From Chaetomium olivaceum (Eukaryota > Ascomycota > Sordariomycetes > Sordariales > Chaetomiaceae): DNA of 64,000 bases. A program made the translations under genes and the position numbers. The stretch spans positions 682,001 through 746,000 of the forward strand of contig JAYWVB010000011.1 of the NCBI GenBank assembly GCA_039881045.1, given 5' to 3'. The notes under the pieces were generated by a model. It made no database searches. It saw only the letters and a list, made by a program, of their open reading frames with translations, and was not told the origin of the DNA. The stretch's first letter is position 1, and each line of letters begins with the position of its first letter. Of this stretch, positions 1-10,204 are shown piece after piece.

Positions 1-732
1 GGTCGGCGCGCCGCGCATCACGTCTTTGAGCACGACCACGAATTGCCGGAGGAGGGATTGCACCTCGGCGGAGGCGGCGAGCGCGGCGGTTTTGGTTTTG
101 CTAGGTGCTGCTGGCACGGTGGTGGTGGCGTCTTTGGAGGTGCCCTCCGCCGTGGTGGTGGTGGTGGTGGTGTCAGATGTGTCGGTGGGTTCGATGCCGA
201 GGCGGGCGAGCACGTGGTTGAGGTCGTCCCATTCGCGGTCGGCTTCCTCTGGGGGGACGGCGGCGGCCGCTGAGGGGACCGTCAGGGCGGTGGAGGTGGT
301 GGGTTTGCGGTGGAAGAGGCGCGAGAAGCGGCTGGGCTTTTTGGTTGGTGTCGCGCTAGCGCTAGCAGCCGTGGTGGTGGTGGTGGTGGTGGTGGCAGCC
401 GTAGATGTGGTCCCGTCTTCGGTTTTGGGCACGCAGAATGAATCGCTGTCTTCCCAGACGAGGTCGGGGGTTTTGGGGCGCGGCGGGAGAGGCGGCCGCG
501 ATCCTTCGTCGTCGTCGTCGTCATCATCGTTTGATATCAGGCGCTCGAGGAAGCGCTCATCCTCGTGGTTGAGGAGGGGAGCCGGGCTGGCGGGAGGAAT
601 TTCATCTGCGGCTGCGCTCTTGGCCTGCGATTGTTCGGCTGATTTGCCTGTGTCTGCCTTCTCTACTGCCTTCTCTACCACCTTCGCTGTCTTGTCTGTC
701 TCCTTGTGTTTCTTGCTGAAAAACGGTGCCAT
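1..732 (-). CDS. Unknown low-complexity protein, C-terminus beyond the window edge
   Basis: An open frame starts at ATG (732 on the minus strand) and runs 244 codons without a stop to base 1, so the C-terminus is missing. The N-terminus is basic (MAPFFSKKHK). An Ala/Lys-rich stretch follows, then a motif with NHEDERFLERL, a run of seven Asp, a PPLPPRPKTPDLVWEDSDSF segment, a run of Thr, an S/R-rich basic patch, and finally a more ordered part containing EWDDLNHVLARLGIE and LLRQFVVVLKDVMRG. The ordered C-terminal part and the Asp/Thr runs look like a fungal protein of unknown function, perhaps with a helical C-terminal domain. I do not recognise a named family. The opposite strand is also open here only because of the trinucleotide repeats (GTG, TCG), and I treat that frame as a shadow. 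Confidence 0.6.
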   Translation of the reverse strand, partial: MAPFFSKKHKETDKTAKVVEKAVEKADTGKSAEQSQAKSAAADEIPPASPAPLLNHEDERFLERLISNDDDDDDDEGSRPPLPPRPKTPDLVWEDSDSFCVPKTEDGTTSTAATTTTTTTTAASASATPTKKPSRFSRLFHRKPTTSTALTVPSAAAAVPPEEADREWDDLNHVLARLGIEPTDTSDTTTTTTTAEGTSKDATTTVPAAPSKTKTAALAASAEVQSLLRQFVVVLKDVMRGAPT

Positions 733-1063
733 TGTGAGTTGTGCGATGTCTGGTTAAGGGAGGGGTTTCCGGGGCTGAAGGTGAGGCGGGGAGGTTTCTA
801 CAAGCTCACCCATTTGCAGCTGCATGTCTGCGCCGTCATTCCACTGCTCTGTCGCCCGCCATCGCGTCCCATCGGCTGTTGGCCAAGAGGCCTCGTACAT
901 GCCAAGCATTGCACCGCCACAAATATCCCGCCACAGTGATGTCATGAAACAACAAAACTTTGTGATTGTTCATCCGATCTCTGTTGTGGCTAGTGCAGTT
1001 GCTGCTGCCGGGTATCATGATACATCGTTACATCCCATAGCACTTCGTAGTGGCTTTTAGCAA
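733..1063. other. Intergenic, nothing recognised
   Basis: These 331 bases separate the start of the left-edge gene from the stop of NSE1. Both genes are on the minus strand, so the stretch should hold the promoter of the left-edge gene and the 3' end of NSE1. I see no further gene or repeat. Confidence 0.5.
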
Positions 1064-1076
1064 TCAGTCTTCTTCT

Positions 1077-1108
<32 letters not shown>

Positions 1109-2135
1109 GACAGGCTCAGCAACTTGACTTCGCCTCCCCTTCTTGCCCCTCCCCCTCTGGAATCCAGACCTTGATGTGACAGCCCTCTCCCCCACGTAGT
1201 GATTCCCTTCCCAAGGCGTACTGCACTTGGGGCACTTCCGCTCGCTCCTCGTCCGCCAGAATCCATCCTCACAAATGTCGTGCAAACCGAACAGTGCAGT
1301 CAGGCTCGTTGCAGCGCTGCCCATACGTGACGATCTCCTTGCAGGCCTCGCAGAACTTGATGCGCTGCCACTCGGCCTCGGCATCCGGGTCGTTGTACGT
1401 CGCCATCAACCACGACCACAACTCCATCAGCGCCCGCGGCGTCAGGCTGTAAAACCCGTCCCGCGATTTGTCCAGCCACCCCTCGGCCACCAGGCTCGCT
1501 AGCAGCGAGAGCACCTCGGAGTGTTTCAGCCCTCGGCTGGCCGCCGCCATGCCATCTCCCCCCTCCCCATCACCGTCTCCCATCTCACTATCCCCATCCC
1601 CACCCCCGTTCTGAGTATTACCGTTGGTGCCGTTCCCATGCATACCACTCTCCCTTCTCGCCGGCGGCTTCGACACCCTCAACGCCTGGCCCTCATCCAC
1701 CGCCATGACCTCCATGCGCGGGGTATTGTACTGCTCAAACATGGCATCCAACAACCGCTTGATATAAGCAACCTCCTCCGGGTTGCGGGCAGTAGCCATC
1801 TGAGTTGCCGGATCGCTGTGGGCGTTGATGAAAGCCCACACGCGCTCGCCGCCGCCGCGCACCTGGTCGCGCATGTTGCGGATGTCGTAGTCCAGCGGCT
1901 CGACGGCCTCGCGCGCGCTGCGGATGAAGTTTTCGAAGTCGGTCATGGTGATGGACTGGGGGTCGACGGCGTCGGGGTCGGCGGAGTCGGGGTCTTCGAG
2001 CGCGCCTTTGATGCCGGCCAGCAGCTTCTGGGCTTCGCGGAAGGTCAGCGTGCCCCGCGCCATGAAGGCCTGCAGGAAGGCGCGGTTGGCATCGTTGTAG
2101 CCTGCAGGGAGCGGCGGTTCCCAGTCGTCGGCCAT
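1064..2135 (-). CDS. nse1: Smc5/6 complex subunit Nse1 (RING-like E3), with an apparent frameshift
   Basis: Nse1 is the RING-type ubiquitin-ligase subunit of the Smc5/6 chromosome-maintenance complex in the nucleus. The start MADDWEPPLPAGYNDANRAF and the winged-helix-like body (residues ~1-270, with KHSEVLSLLASLVAEGWLDKS) fit the family. A Gly/Asp-rich linker sits near residues 175-200. The C-terminal zinc module begins FCEACKEI...RCNEPDC in one frame and continues LHDICEDGFW...KCPKCSTPW in the next, so the C4HC3-type ligands are split between frames at the AAA run (1284-1286, plus strand). Read straight, the protein stops after RFARHL and loses half the RING. Allowing for one extra T gives 356 residues, a usual length, ending in an acidic tail of about a dozen Glu encoded by a TTC/CTC repeat. 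No intron fits. The shift is probably a sequence error, but a true loss of the RING cannot be excluded. Confidence 0.85.
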
Positions 2136-3356
2136 GGTTGTGTTTGTGATAGTGGTTGGTGTTTGAGGCGTCTATAGTGGTTTTGTGGTGATCGTTTTAA
2201 TTGTTAATTGCGAGTGGTGATTGGAGGATTGGACCGAACCACAACGCGCCTGGGCGTGATTTTTGGTGTTGCGGGGCAATCCGGGCCCGCTGGGCGGCAC
2301 TGGCTGCTCACTGGTTCGTCTCGTGTTTCGGGCGAGCCTTCCATCCTTTCCACGTGGTTTGGCCGAGAAGGAACTCCTTGCGAAGCGCTCTCGCACAAAA
2401 TGGAGTCCCTTGGCTTCAGCTTGACGGGACAATTGGACAATTGCTACCACGAGTCATGGCATGAATGAGGTTCATCCCTGGCTCGTCGGAGAATGCCGAT
2501 TTTAGCAGGCTTCCGGGGTTCTCGTTTTTGTTAGCTTGGTTTAGCTTGTGGCGGAGGAAATCTTCCTCTTTGGCAGCAACAAAGCTCAAATTATCCTCCC
2601 AGGAACCGTGCAGATTTGCATCATTTGTGGCACGCTAACCATCGCATGCGAATTCACTAACTACCTTAGTTAGGTAGGTATTCCTCAGTCACTTGCTCGG
2701 CCCGATTTATTCCCTCGCAAATCCTTCACAGGGAGAATAACTACCGAAACCGAGCTATTCGACCAGACCCGAGCAAACATCCGTCTTCGGCTCCCTCAGT
2801 ACGATTACCAACTTTCCCTCGGCCCGGCGCTCTCTCTTTTGACACCTTGGCAATCCCCCGGTCCCTGCATTTCCTTCATCCCTTCGTCGCAGGATCGTCC
2901 AGATCTCGGGTTCCCTCGCCCTTCCAGCAGCCACAGCGTCGTATGGATACAACCCTCCTTCCAGCCTTGAGCAAGGATGATGCCGATCTTTGACCCTCAT
3001 AGCTCCACCAGTTCAGAGCACTGAAAGCAGGAGCTGGACGAATGCTGGAGTCTTGGACCCCAAACTGCTCCAATGACGAGTCGATGAGTCGTGCGCTCAG
3101 ACAAAATGAAGCTCCATCCCGCTCCAAGACGGCGCCAAATGGCCCACACTAGGCCCTGACTAGTACAAATCAGGTTGTTGGTGTTTTGAACACATGCCGT
3201 TCGTCTCGCGGTCACGCTAGTGCCGGAGTTCAGCTCCCAGGAATCTGGATGGCAGCCTCAATCTCAATTTATCCTGAACTGCCCAACTGAGCGAGACCTT
3301 TACTTGTGCCATGACGTGACTCTCGTTCTTTCTTTTTACTACTCAGCGTCACCGAG
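2136..3356. promoter_or_regulatory. Divergent promoter region between NSE1 and the seven-helix gene
   Basis: This 1.2 kb lies between two divergent starts and should hold both promoters. Around 2656-2690 there is a TTAGGTAGGTA element of the kind that recurs elsewhere in this window. The part near 3300-3356 is pyrimidine-rich, as is common just upstream of fungal starts. Short open frames here show no family features. Confidence 0.4.
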
Positions 3357-4867
3357 ATGGAGGAGCAACTGCCGCCCGGCGTGCTGGGCGCCGCCGTGGG
3401 CGTTCTCGTCTACAGCTTCATCTGTCTCGCCTGCGGCTTCTTTCTCTTGTGGCTGGTTTGGGTCCACGACGAGCGCAGAAGCTGTAAGTAGATCTAGATG
3501 TCTTGTGTGCTAAACTGGCCGCCGCTAACCATCCAGATGTCGCCATGCTGGGCTTCTTCGTCACGCTTCACACGTTAGCCTCCGTCATCCAACAGATACA
3601 CACTATTATCCGGTGGCGCGACATCAAACTGGAGCAATATGATAACCTCGTCAAGAACGTGGGTAATCCCGAACTAAACATCGCCGGCGCCTCCACGGGT
3701 TTGGACTTGGTGCTGTTCTACATCCGTCAGTGTTTCGCGTCTCACTACCCAAACCTCCGTCTCTGACTCTCACAGAATACTACTCCTACAATGTGGAATC
3801 CCTTCTTGTCTTCTTCTGGTACGCTGCTCGCCAATCTCTCCCTTCTCCAGCTGACTTTGACCTAGGGCGGTCGAGTTGGCAAACAGCATCTTCCAATTAC
3901 GCATCACCAAGATGTACCGCTTCCACGCGAGTCTCGTCGCCAAAGCCACCGCGGCTTTCTTGCCTGTCGCGCAAATGGTCCTGCTCCGCTTCAGTGGCAT
4001 CGACAAGAGCACCGTGGGGTTCATGGTGCTAGCCGATGCCATCAGTCCGTCCGCCCCATTACCCCTTGGTCTTGTTTACGCCTAACTAACAACGTCAAGT
4101 GATCGGTTGCTTCGCCGCCGGCAGCCTTATGCTGCTTGCCATCCTCATCCGCTACGTCCACTCACGCATCACCCTCGCATCCTGGAACGTCCGCTACATC
4201 AACGGTACTTCCACATCCGGCGGCACCAATGCCACACCCTCTGGCAGGGGACGGGCACCGAAAAAGACGATCTACGACAAGTGGCTCGTCCTGCGCTTCA
4301 CCGTTGCCTTTGCCGCGCTCAGGTATATACCCCCCCCCACCCCCCGCACTCCCATCCCACCTTACAACCCCCCTCATACCATCCCACCCACCAACTAACC
4401 CCCCCACCCCCTTCCCACGCAGCCTCTTCCAACTAGTAGTAATCAACTTCCAACTCCGCGCCGCCGCGACCAACAACCGCACCGACGTCCCCCCCGAACC
4501 AGACCTCAGCGCGGGCCGCGCCCGCGGCGACTTCGCCCTCTTTGCCCCCGCGCCCACCGCCGTGCTCTTCGCCTTCGTCGTCTTTGGCACCACTCGCACC
4601 TTTCGCGAATACACCTGGAACCTGTTGGTGCCACGGCCGATTAGGGAGTGGGCGGCGCGGAGGGAGGCGCGGAAGAAGAGGATGCAGAGGGGCGTTGGCG
4701 GGTCCGTGTCGGTGGTGCATTCGGCGATAAGGGGGGATGTGGAAGGGAATGGAGGGGGGTTGGGGGCGGAGCTGGGGTTGGGGAATTTAACTCCGGGGGG
4801 GGGAGTCAGAGTAGTCATGGTGGTGGTGGGGAGGGGGATGGGAAGAGTGATGAGTGGCCGATTTTGA
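3357..4867 (+). CDS. Fungal seven-transmembrane protein, six exons
   Basis: Exons: 3357-3483, 3537-3725, 3776-3818, 3866-4044, 4100-4322 and 4423-4867. All introns are GT-AG, and the fourth has a clear CTAACTAAC branch site. The exon sum is 1206 bases, giving 401 residues. The protein starts MEEQLPPGVLGAAVG and shows about seven hydrophobic helices: VLVYSFICLACGFFLLWLVW, a second near FFVTLHTLASVI, GLDLVLFYI, ATAAFLPVAQMVLL, MIGCFAAGSLMLLAIL, LRFTVAFAALSLFQLVV and TAVLFAFVVFGTTRTF. A basic, disordered C-terminus follows (EWAARREARKKR, then Gly-rich). Sites such as NGT and NNRT could be glycosylated. The layout fits a GPCR-like or uncharacterised seven-helix family of ascomycetes. I cannot name a ligand. 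The last ~25 residues depend on the length of a nine-G run at 4795-4803; a different length gives a Ser/Gly-rich tail ending at 4911. Confidence 0.75.
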
Positions 4868-5477
4868 GTCGGAGCTTGGGGGGGTCGGGGAAGGGGAGGG
4901 AGAGGGGGTGAGACTAAGAGAGGGCTGTTGGGGGGTTGGGTTGGGTGTTGTTTTGGTAGGGTATGGTACAGTGCCCCGGTATAATGGTATGGCATGGTTG
5001 GCGTTCTGGTGTTTACTGGGCGGCTTAGAGGTTTAGATCCACGAGGACGACGCTAGATCATGTTTAAATTCGAAGGTTGAGACGTAACGAGTGGTACTGC
5101 TGGCAGCTCCGGGTTCTGAAGTTGGTTTCGGGTTTTGCAGTTCCGGAGTCTTCTTCAACTCAAGGGGCAATCTTTGGCATTCCCGTTCCTGCCTGTTGTA
5201 TTTGGGCTGCCAATTCTAAGAACTCGATAATCACTTTCCCCTCCACATACTTCAGACCTTCAATCCATCCCACCATTGCCACAACAAAACAACAGCCGTT
5301 GATCACAACTGGATCATCCCACATCTCGCCTTTTGCCATCTCAGCTTTTGATGGCATCATCCACAAAATGGATGTAACCATGGCCGAAGTAAGTTAAACC
5401 AAATTTCCGCCTGAAATTTCTTGCTCTTTCTGCGATGAACGAGTGGAATCATTGCACCGCGGGTCACCCCAACTACA
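4868..5477. other. Intergenic between the seven-helix gene and the coiled-coil gene
   Basis: G-rich near 4868-4960 (3' end of the upstream gene), then AT-richer. A short ATG-initiated stretch at 5368-5388 ends in GTAAGT, a good splice donor. It could be a small 5' exon of the next gene, but I found no in-phase acceptor, so I leave it unassigned. Confidence 0.35.
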
Positions 5478-6758
5478 ATGGCCCCGAGCACCGCCCTGGG
5501 AACCATCAACCCCAAAAGAAAAGCAAAGAAGCTAATCAAGTTCTCACAGAACGCTGACGGTGATCCTGCCGAGGTGGCAAACCAGCAACCGACCCGCCAC
5601 GAAACAGCGCTCGTATTGAGCACCCCGGCCGGATCTGACATTGCCATGACCAAACTGGCCTTTGTCACCGCGAATCTCGCCCGGAAGAGAGAATAGCTCG
5701 AGCAGTCCATCAACAGAGCAAAGGCCTCAGAAGAGGCACTCGAAAAGAATGCTGCCGAGAGACAGCGGCTCATGGCGGAGGTTTCTGAGCTAACCGACAA
5801 CGATTGCGATGAGGATGGCTATTCTGACCCGCACCTCAAGATCGTGGACCTCGAAGAGAAGGTTGCCATTTTGGGAGCACAACTCCAGGAAAAGGAGCAA
5901 GAGGTGGCTGAGCATCAGAAAAGGGGATCGGCGACGCAACAAACTCTGTCATTCTTGCTCACCCACTGCTTCGGCAACGGCCCAATGCCTGACGGAGCAC
6001 TCGAGTTGGTGCAGGTCATGGCCGCGGCCAAATCACCAGAGCGGTTTCACGACATAAACCGTTCTCGCATATTCAACATCCGACCGATAATAATCTCAGA
6101 CGTCAGACAACCTCACGTCGTACCCCAGACAGAGTTTGAGATGGTCATGAAGGTTTATACGCTCCTTTCAGGCGAGCTTGACAAGGATGATCTATCAACT
6201 TTGGTCGTGCTCCTCTCGAGCTTGGCGTCAAGACAGCCAGACTCGGAATTCTACCCCATCTCCGCTATTTTACAACAGCTATGGGACAAAATGAACAAAA
6301 TCCCGGTCGAAACTGGGGCCCTGCTCGCCCTTCTTCAATTCGCCATGCTCCAACTCACAGACGCCGTGAATGCGAGGTTTCGTCTTGAAAACCGAAATCC
6401 CGCCATCCCAGTGTTCCCTGATGCGGTTTGCTCGCCTACAATCGCACAAGTGGCTGGTGCTATCTTTAGCTTGGAGGAAGGAGAGACCCATTTGACGCTG
6501 ATTGACAAGTTGGGGCAAATTGCCCGTAAGCGTCCCAGGTCGGGTCTGACGTTCACATTTCACTATGAACCAAGTCCAAGCAGAGGATGGTTTTCAAGCA
6601 ATCGTGAGGATATAGCCCTCCTCATAAATTTTGAGCAGTCCCCCGGTAAAGTTCCCGGTGTACACAAATCATCTGCTCACTTACGGCTGCCTCGGGGGCT
6701 GGTCGCTATATTCTACACATCAACGACCAATGGTCGGGTGAGGGAGGTAAAAGCATGA
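5478..6758 (+). pseudogene. Unknown coiled-coil protein interrupted by an in-frame TAG
   Basis: Two open stretches, 5478-5693 and 5697-6758, lie in the same frame and are separated by one TAG codon at 5694-5696. The residues on both sides read as one helical coiled coil (LARKRE / LEQSINRAKASEEALEKNAAE), so the stop interrupts a single 426-codon gene at codon 73. The first part is basic and Pro/Thr-containing (MAPSTALGTINPKRKAKKL). A second heptad-like segment is LEEKVAILGAQLQEKEQEV. The rest is a mixed, globular-looking domain containing GELDKDDLSTLVVLLSSLASRQPDSEF and IAQVAGAIFSLEEGETHLTLIDKLG. The change CAG to TAG would create the stop and is the C-to-T type expected of RIP or deamination. 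A functional shorter protein from the ATG at 5772 is possible. I recognise no family. Confidence 0.5.
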
Positions 6759-8411
6759 TGTTTAGAAGCCTTCCACCCAAGATGTGTGCTTGGCTGCTTG
6801 ACTGGGTGGACAACGAGAATATATAGTATCGCGCGCCTGGCCGTTAGTATTGATTAGTAGTTGCGGCGGATTTCAATGTCATGCTTTTCTTTCAATCACA
6901 GTGGTAAAGTGGATGGCGAGAGACAACTTAAGCATACCTTATCTATATTGCTCGTGCCTCTCACAGCCGCTTTTCCAGTTATCGTTCCTCAATGTTGATA
7001 TTGGTGCAATGTAGATAAATATATATACCTAGGTAGGTACGGTTTTTAAACCCTCAACCAAGCGTTTTCTCATGCGGTCATACGTTCCTATACTTAGTTA
7101 TTATGGGATCTCGCATCTCTTCCCTCAAGACACCCACTATTCGCCAACGATGTTTTTCCAATCAATATATGATTTACCGGCAGCTATACTAGCACTTCAT
7201 ATGCCGTTTGGAAACATTCAAGCTTGTCGGACCATTATATTTACTTTACGCATGCAAGACGCCGACCCTCATAAGACCGTTCTTATGGGTTCTCGTTCGA
7301 TATTCCATCAAAGCAAGGAGTTGAGTGCCCTAAGAAAGGAGAAAAGTCTACCTCTTACGAAAATACCTCAACGCTACACGTCTGCGAATGCTAACGGCAT
7401 TTACGCTTGTTAGACACAAGCCCCTACATTTTCCAGTTCCTTCCACAGTTGAAGTTGAGAGGAAAAGGTCTTGGCCTAACTAGCGTCAGTCTCTAACTCC
7501 TAAGTAGCAATTTCCAAAGTTTAAGGGTGGAGATACAAGGTAGGCTCTATTCCATGTTTTCAATGTCCCATCAGAAAGGAATCGTCTACGAGCCTCTAAG
7601 GGCTAGTTTTCATTGTGGGTGTAACCGCCGTAGAGCTGTGTGGTTCAAATCACGTCCGACAAGTTCATGATGGGATAAAAGGGGATAGTAAAGTGAACGA
7701 GTCTTTAACCTGATCAATCAAAGAAAAAAAGCTAACAGAACTAGCTTAAAAGATGAACTCGCCTCGATGGCTCAGCTCGAACCCGCGTTCGAAGGAAGGA
7801 TTGTACTTACGGCTCAGGCTATATGTTTTTTACATTATCCAAGGACAGGAAAGCACCGCTGTAATTATATTAACGCTGGGAGCAAGGGAAGGAAAGCAAT
7901 CGCTGGCCTTCATCACCAAACCCGTCCAATGCAAGCACCGGGGAGTCTGTTGAGAGCGTTAGCATTTGTGCTTCAGAAAATTCGGGTTTTGGAAAGTGAA
8001 ACGCGGGTCCGCTGAGCCATCTGCGAGTTCTTTTGATTTGTTGAAGAGGGGTTCAGATAGTGCAAGTTATATGGTCGTTAGCACGGTGCACGGTGGTTTC
8101 GACACTTCCGGCATTCTTCCCACTGGTTGTTGCGTTGCACCCTTGGCCGCCTTCACAGGGTGGTGAGTAGGATGATCGAGTGTGCGAGAGGTTAACCTTT
8201 AGTTGACACGAGAAAAACGGCAGATATGAGGTTGTAGAGTTGGATGTGTTGATTAGTATGTGGTCCTTAGTTTGCTTTCTTTGGTCTGCTTCCTTGGTCT
8301 GCTTTCCTTGGTCTGCTTTCCTTGGTTGGGCGCTCCGGTCTGAAGGATCAAGGGCTCAATCTGTTTAAGCTAAGATATGAGAACTTTTTAATTAACAGGG
8401 AATGATAAAGT
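6759..8411. other. AT-rich intergenic block upstream of the LINE
   Basis: About 1.65 kb of clearly more AT-rich sequence. It contains a CCTAGGTAGGTAC element (7027-7039), a short tandem repeat (8281-8329) and no convincing coding frame. A 113-codon frame at 7072-7413 lacks any domain. It may be degraded repeat DNA. Confidence 0.4.
8281..8329. repeat. 14-base tandem repeat
   Basis: The unit TTGGTCTGCTTTCC occurs as one 13-base and two 14-base copies (8281, 8294, 8308), followed by a partial copy and preceded by a diverged copy near 8267. It lies just left of the LINE insertion. Confidence 0.7.
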
Positions 8412-8424
8412 AAATCATAACTCC
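8412..8424. repeat. Left target-site duplication of the LINE
   Basis: AAATCATAACTCC here is identical to bases 10192-10204. The pair brackets the retrotransposon exactly. Confidence 0.9.
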
Positions 8425-10191
8425 GTTACCCACAGTGGGTGGTTCTGTGGGTGAAGGCGTGGTTAAGTAACAGAGTTGCGATCCTCCACTTCGACGGCCA
8501 GAAAACAGAGGACATCCCAGTCATAGCGGGAGTCCCCCAGGGCTCACCACTATCCCCGATCCTATTTATCCTCTACATTGCCTCCCTATATCAGGCCCTG
8601 AAAACAGCTCATCCACTGGTTAGCATAGTAGGGTTCGCAGACGACACAAACCTACTGGCCTTTGGAAAGAACCCAGAGGCCAATACACAGCAACTAGAAA
8701 AAGCTTGGAAGACCTGCTTGCAGTGGGCTGGTACCCGGGGGATGGCGTTTGCACCCCAAAAGTGCGAATTAATTCACTTCAACAAAGGTCGGAGACAGTG
8801 GGCGAACCCGGTGGCCCTGGCCCACCCAGGGGCTAGTGGCTACAGCACAGTTAAGCCAGTGGAATCGGCTCGGTTTCTAGGCGTCTGGCTGGACTGGAAG
8901 CTATCATGGAGGGCGCACCAACAAGCTGTGGAACGGAAACTCAAAACCCAAGATTTCGCCTTATCGAGGATTGCAGCAAAGACGTGGGGCCCGAGCCTAT
9001 CCAGGGCTCGGGAGGTCTACGTAAAGTGCATCCGCAGTGCCATAGCTTACGGAGCCTCCAGCTTCCACCAACCAACAGCTCCAAGAGCTACAGGGCCGAA
9101 GGGGCCTGCAAAGGTCTTGTCAAAAGCTCAGAACAGGAGCCTTCGAATAGTAGTAGGGGCATACAAGTCAGCTCCTATTCGGTGCTTAGAAACAGAGGCC
9201 TGGGTGCCACCGCTAGACTTATATCTCAACAAGCGGCTGGCCGACTTCGAGGGCCGGCTACAGAAGCAGGCCCTACAATCAGGGGCTGGGCCGGAGGCCG
9301 AGAGAATAACCACGGGGCATCTAATCACTGAGGCCTGCAATAAGATCTACCGAAGGTTCAACAAGAGGAGGAAAACCCGAGGCCGGAGGCCCCGTCAGGG
9401 CCCGCAGAGCCCCACGCCCACTGAACTAGCCGCTAGTGTAGTGGCCCAGTGGGTTAACTACAAATGGAAGATCGGGGGGAAGGATAGGGGGTCGAATACC
9501 AAGGAGGTGGTCGAACTGGCCTGGCAGGCCCGGTGGGAACAACAGAGAGCTAGTCAACAAAGTACTACTCGACAGAGGGTATTAAACAGGAGGATAGCCG
9601 ACGAAGACCCCCCAGCCCTCTTATTTACCGACAAAGCTCTGATGAGACACGAAGGTCTTACAAAGGCGCAGAGCTCCCTCCTTTCCCAGGCCCGTATCGG
9701 GGATATAGGCCTCCGGGACTACCTGTTCAGGGTGAAAGTCCCGGAGGTCCGTACCCCCTATTGCGAGTGCGGGAGAGGCAGGGAGACAGTGGAGCACTTG
9801 GTGGTTTGGTGCCCCGACCCGCCGTTACAAAGGCCGTGGGACGGCAGAGAGATTCGGTCACATCGGGACCTACAAACCGTATTACGGGGAGCAGGTGCCC
9901 GGAGCAGAAGATTTGTTAGGAAGGTCCTTGGCTGGCTGATGGACTCTGGCCGGCTACTGGAGTATAGCCTAGCCAGAAGGCTGGAGCTAGAAACAGTGGA
10001 CGGGGAGGGCTAGAGGGCACGGAGGCCGGCAAAGGGCCTCCTTTCTTTTGCAGTATGACGGATTCATAGATTGTTGTCTCAAAGTGGTAGACAGAGGTTT
10101 TTATCCGGCCTATACGGTACGGTTCCCTTTGTAAATAGCAGTAGAAGGACCGGCGCGCCCCAGGGCATATCGGTGTAGGAAATAATAATAA
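8425..10191 (+). mobile_element. 5'-truncated non-LTR (LINE) retrotransposon, Tad1-like
   Basis: The element is bounded by identical 13-base direct repeats and ends in a short A/T-rich tail (AATAATAATAAA, 10181-10191), as expected for target-primed reverse transcription. The 5' end is lost: the reading frame is already open at the first base after the left duplication and enters the reverse transcriptase past its first catalytic block. The remaining frame is uninterrupted for 1.58 kb and the flanking duplications are perfect, so the insertion is young and shows no sign of RIP. It sits about 600 bases beyond the MEF2 stop, in a gene-poor AT-rich block. Confidence 0.88.
8427..10013 (+). CDS. 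LINE ORF2 fragment: reverse transcriptase C-terminal part and CCHC knuckle
   Basis: No start codon is present because the element is truncated. The fragment begins YPQWVVLWVKAWLSNR, then carries RT block B (GVPQGSPLSPILF) and the catalytic FADD block (FADDTNLL). The upstream RT block with the first catalytic Asp is absent, so this copy cannot encode an active enzyme. After the RT thumb-like region (ETEAWVPPLDLYLNKRL) comes a basic stretch (RRFNKRRKTRGRRPR). The terminal zinc knuckle is CEC...ETVEHLVVWC, a C-x-C-x8-H-x4-C pattern typical of fungal LINEs. I see no RNase H domain between thumb and knuckle, although many Tad1-clade relatives have one. The frame is 528 codons long and ends at TAG. 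Confidence 0.88.
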   Translation, partial: YPQWVVLWVKAWLSNRVAILHFDGQKTEDIPVIAGVPQGSPLSPILFILYIASLYQALKTAHPLVSIVGFADDTNLLAFGKNPEANTQQLEKAWKTCLQWAGTRGMAFAPQKCELIHFNKGRRQWANPVALAHPGASGYSTVKPVESARFLGVWLDWKLSWRAHQQAVERKLKTQDFALSRIAAKTWGPSLSRAREVYVKCIRSAIAYGASSFHQPTAPRATGPKGPAKVLSKAQNRSLRIVVGAYKSAPIRCLETEAWVPPLDLYLNKRLADFEGRLQKQALQSGAGPEAERITTGHLITEACNKIYRRFNKRRKTRGRRPRQGPQSPTPTELAASVVAQWVNYKWKIGGKDRGSNTKEVVELAWQARWEQQRASQQSTTRQRVLNRRIADEDPPALLFTDKALMRHEGLTKAQSSLLSQARIGDIGLRDYLFRVKVPEVRTPYCECGRGRETVEHLVVWCPDPPLQRPWDGREIRSHRDLQTVLRGAGARSRRFVRKVLGWLMDSGRLLEYSLARRLELETVDGEG

Positions 10192-10204
10192 AAATCATAA
10201 CTCC
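10192..10204. repeat. Right target-site duplication of the LINE
   Basis: Exact second copy of the 13 bases at 8412-8424, directly after the A/T-rich 3' tail of the element. Confidence 0.9.

Noticed and set aside
5368..5397. Small first exon (ATG ... GTAAGT) of the coiled-coil gene
   Set aside because: No acceptor gives the right phase into the frame at 5478, so it stays unassigned.
7600..7680. tRNA-like stretch with GTGGTTCAAATC
   Set aside because: Only the T-loop-like bases are present. I could not build the acceptor stem or anticodon arm.
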